Below are positions 62,398 to 64,000 of a DNA stretch of 64,000 bases, in pieces. The position numbers and the translations under genes are program-made. The first letter of the stretch is position 1; each line of letters starts with the position of its first letter. This DNA comes from Streptomyces sannanensis (GTDB taxonomy: Bacteria > Actinomycetota > Actinomycetes > Streptomycetales > Streptomycetaceae): positions 6,882,001 to 6,946,000 of the forward strand of contig NZ_BAAAYL010000001.1 in the NCBI RefSeq assembly GCF_039536205.1, in the 5' to 3' direction. The notes under the pieces were generated by a model that saw only the letters and a program-made list of their open reading frames with translations, ran no database searches and had not been told where the DNA came from.

Positions 62398-63192
62398 ATG
62401 CGCGGCGACCACCCGGCGACCGAAACACACGACTTCCCCGCGATCACGGCTCCTCGGATGAGAACGGTCCAGGACTTGGACGCGGCGGTGGCCACCTGTC
62501 GGGCCTGCCCGCGGCTGGTGGCCTGGCGGGAGGAGGCCGCGCGCGTCAAGCGCAGGGCATTCAAGGACTGGGAGTACTGGGGCAGGCCGGTGCCCGGCTT
62601 CGGCCCGCCGGATGCACCACTTGCGATCATCGGGCTTGCTCCGGCCGCGCACGGCGGCAACCGCACCGGGCGCATCTTCACCGGTGACCCGTCCGGCGAT
62701 GCACTCTATGCCGCCCTGTACGACATCGGTCTGGCCTCCCAGCCGACCGCCACGCACCGGAACGACGGGTTGGAGCTGTACGGGGTACGGATCACCGTGC
62801 CGGTGCACTGTGCACCGCCCGGCAACCGGCCCACCACAACTGAACGCGACACCTGCCGCCCGTGGCTTGCCCACGAGTTGGAGTTGCTGCGCCCGACGCT
62901 GAGGGCCACAGTGGTGCTCGGAGCCTTCGCCTGGCAGGCGCTGCTGCCCGTGCTGGCCGGCGCGGGATGGCGACTGCCCCGTCCACGACCGGTCTTCGGG
63001 CACGGTGTCGAGGCGCTGGTCGCCGAGGCCGGCGGCGAACGCGAGGTGTACCTGATCGGCGGATACCATCCCAGCCGGCGCAACATGTTCACCCGCACCC
63101 TCACCCCTGCCATGCTCCGGGACGTCCTGCGGCGCGGTGCTCTGGTTGCCGGACTGCCGACCCGGTCCGGGCGCGGAAACCCGGGTCCCTGA
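62398..63192 (+). CDS. Uracil-DNA glycosylase, family 5-like
   Basis: The protein has 264 residues. The iron-sulfur Cys pair begins with CRACPRL, followed by KDWEYWGRPVPGFGPPDAPL, the active-site GLAPAAHGGNRTGRIFTGDP (motif A of family 5 UDG, with no catalytic Asn), GAFAWQALLPVL and late HPSRRNMFT. This family removes uracil and deaminated purines in GC-rich genomes. The ATG at 62398 has GGAGG directly before it; an ATG at 62386 is the alternative. Confidence 0.93.
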   Translation: MRGDHPATETHDFPAITAPRMRTVQDLDAAVATCRACPRLVAWREEAARVKRRAFKDWEYWGRPVPGFGPPDAPLAIIGLAPAAHGGNRTGRIFTGDPSGDALYAALYDIGLASQPTATHRNDGLELYGVRITVPVHCAPPGNRPTTTERDTCRPWLAHELELLRPTLRATVVLGAFAWQALLPVLAGAGWRLPRPRPVFGHGVEALVAEAGGEREVYLIGGYHPSRRNMFTRTLTPAMLRDVLRRGALVAGLPTRSGRGNPGP

Positions 63193-63224
63193 TCGCAGGC
63201 GTCGACCAGGACCGAGAGGAAGCC

Positions 63225-63588
63225 GGTCGAGCGGTGCGTCCGGACCGGCGAGGGCACCGCGGTCGACCGGCACGCCGTCCGGGTCGGCGCGGGGTACGGG
63301 AAGGCGACGGGGGAGACGCCGGTGGCCGGCAGCAGCTTGTCGTAACCGATCGTCTCGCCTTCGGAGAAGGCAACCGTCTTCCGGCCACGGTCGATCCTGG
63401 TGACGGCACTTCCCAGGCGCAGATCCACCTGGTGGTCGGTGTACCACCGCGCCGGGTGCACGAAGATCTTCTCGCGGTCCTGCTCGCCCATCAGGTAGCC
63501 CTGGGACCGCGGCAGCCGAGCGCGTGCCATCCGCCACCGGCGGGGTGGACGTGGTGTCGATGCTCTGCGGGGTCTCTGCGATGGACAT
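63225..63588 (-). pseudogene. Truncated and frameshifted FAD ferredoxin-reductase gene
   Basis: An ATG at 63588 (GAGGAGAGG upstream) opens a 21-residue N-terminus. A second frame then reads GYLMGEQDREKIFVHPARWY, TDHQVDLRLGSAVTRIDRGR, KTVAFSEGETIGYDKLLPAT, the middle of an FAD-dependent ferredoxin reductase. A third frame gives RRLPVPRADPDGV. The FAD Rossmann motif and the NAD domain are missing. At least two frame changes and two deletions have occurred. Confidence 0.7.
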
Positions 63589-63788
63589 GATCGATCCTCT
63601 CCTCAGCGGCCACTGTCCCCATAGACCCGGCGAGCCCCCGAAAATCATCGCTGTGCCACCAACCTCCGGCCGTGTCATCCCGGGCTTGGCCCCACTGTGA
63701 CGTTTTGCACGGTCTGGCCCGCTGACGGGAGCCGACTGAGATCCGGATCACCGAGACACGCCACCGGCCGGGGCCGTATAAGTGGCCC

Positions 63789-63804
63789 TGACCTTGAGGA
63801 AGGT
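63789..63804. promoter_or_regulatory. GACCTTGAGGAAGGTC dyad upstream of thioesterase
   Basis: A 6-base perfect dyad (GACCTT/AAGGTC) with a 4-base centre lies 23 bases before the thioesterase start and overlaps its leader. It is either an operator or a weak hairpin. Confidence 0.4.
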
Positions 63805-63827
63805 CGCTGTTCACGACGGAGGTTGCT

Positions 63828-64000
63828 GTGGAAGACACGCCCCTGCAAAACCTGGCCGATCCGGACGGTGTCTGCTACGGATGCGGCAGCGCGCATCCAA
63901 GCGGCCTGCGCATCAGCAGCCACTGGGACGCGGACGCGGTCCATCTGGTGTGCACGCACCTGCCGGATCCCGGCTTCACCGGCTGGCCCGGACTCGTGTA
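63828..64000 (+). CDS. PaaI-type hotdog thioesterase, N-terminal part (runs off the window)
   Basis: The GTG at 63828 has CGGAGG 5 bases upstream. The visible 57 residues read VCYGCGSAHPSGLRI, then HLVCTHLPDPGFTGWPGLV, the Cys-containing start (CYGCG) and acyl-chain region of PaaI/hotdog thioesterases. The catalytic residue region lies beyond the window. Confidence 0.88.
   Translation, partial: MEDTPLQNLADPDGVCYGCGSAHPSGLRISSHWDADAVHLVCTHLPDPGFTGWPGLV

Overview
The window is very GC-rich, with strong third-position G/C bias, purine-rich Shine-Dalgarno sites and many GTG/TTG starts. Its families are typical of Streptomyces: fused SecDF, ferredoxin/ferredoxin-reductase/P450 sets, MMPL exporters, many NarL-type two-component pairs, SpoIIE-type phosphatases, DUF4232 and DUF1876 proteins, and an IS21-type element. 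It is best read as a chromosomal arm segment of a Streptomyces or close relative. No rRNA, tRNA or CRISPR array was seen.

Layout. 0-3 kb: xylose catabolism (xylA fragment, xylB, ROK repressor). 3-6 kb: two TraR/DksA zinc-finger proteins and a NarL-type kinase/regulator pair. 6-9 kb: SecDF fusion and a frameshifted gene, separated by a 17-bp hairpin. 9-13 kb: RNase H, then a ferredoxin, ferredoxin reductase and P450 set. 13-18 kb: a second two-component pair and an MMPL exporter. 18-24 kb: YCII protein, YhgE-like exporter with a divergent MerR regulator and a striking operator array, NTPase, PEBP protein, gene debris and DoxX. 24-33 kb: a redox and dormancy block (VKOR, DevR/OsdR-like regulator, GAF kinase, cytochrome oxidase subunit I, universal stress protein, GAF-PP2C phosphatase, lipoproteins).

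33-38 kb holds the most unusual locus: a GT2 glycosyltransferase, a secreted 15-residue-repeat protein with four N-x-T sequons, and an 800-residue protein joining GT32 (OCH1-like), GT2 and ANP1-like glycosyltransferase domains. It ends at a decayed two-component system. 38-46 kb: an orphan solute-binding lipoprotein, a large sensor phosphatase, an APC permease and an AhpD-like protein. 46-64 kb: a second stress and redox block (cupredoxin, Hsp20, tandem USP, DUF1876, hydrogenase relic, Cys-rich DUF1540-like protein, multicopper oxidase, CBS-BON proteins, a DUF1918-HTH-flavin-oxidase-like fusion, an ion channel, uracil-DNA glycosylase). An IS21-like element with a nearby MFS gene and several broken genes interrupt it.

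How the parts connect. The 23-60 kb genes look like an oxygen, redox and dormancy regulon. A recurring GC-rich dyad close to AGGGCCGTTCGGCCCC lies about 75-90 bases before the GAF kinase and both CBS-BON genes, with related copies elsewhere, and the DevR-like regulator at 24966 is its natural candidate reader. Many truncated genes (acyl-CoA synthetase, hydrogenase, USP, CBS, kinase, ferredoxin reductase, recombinase) show active decay and rearrangement.
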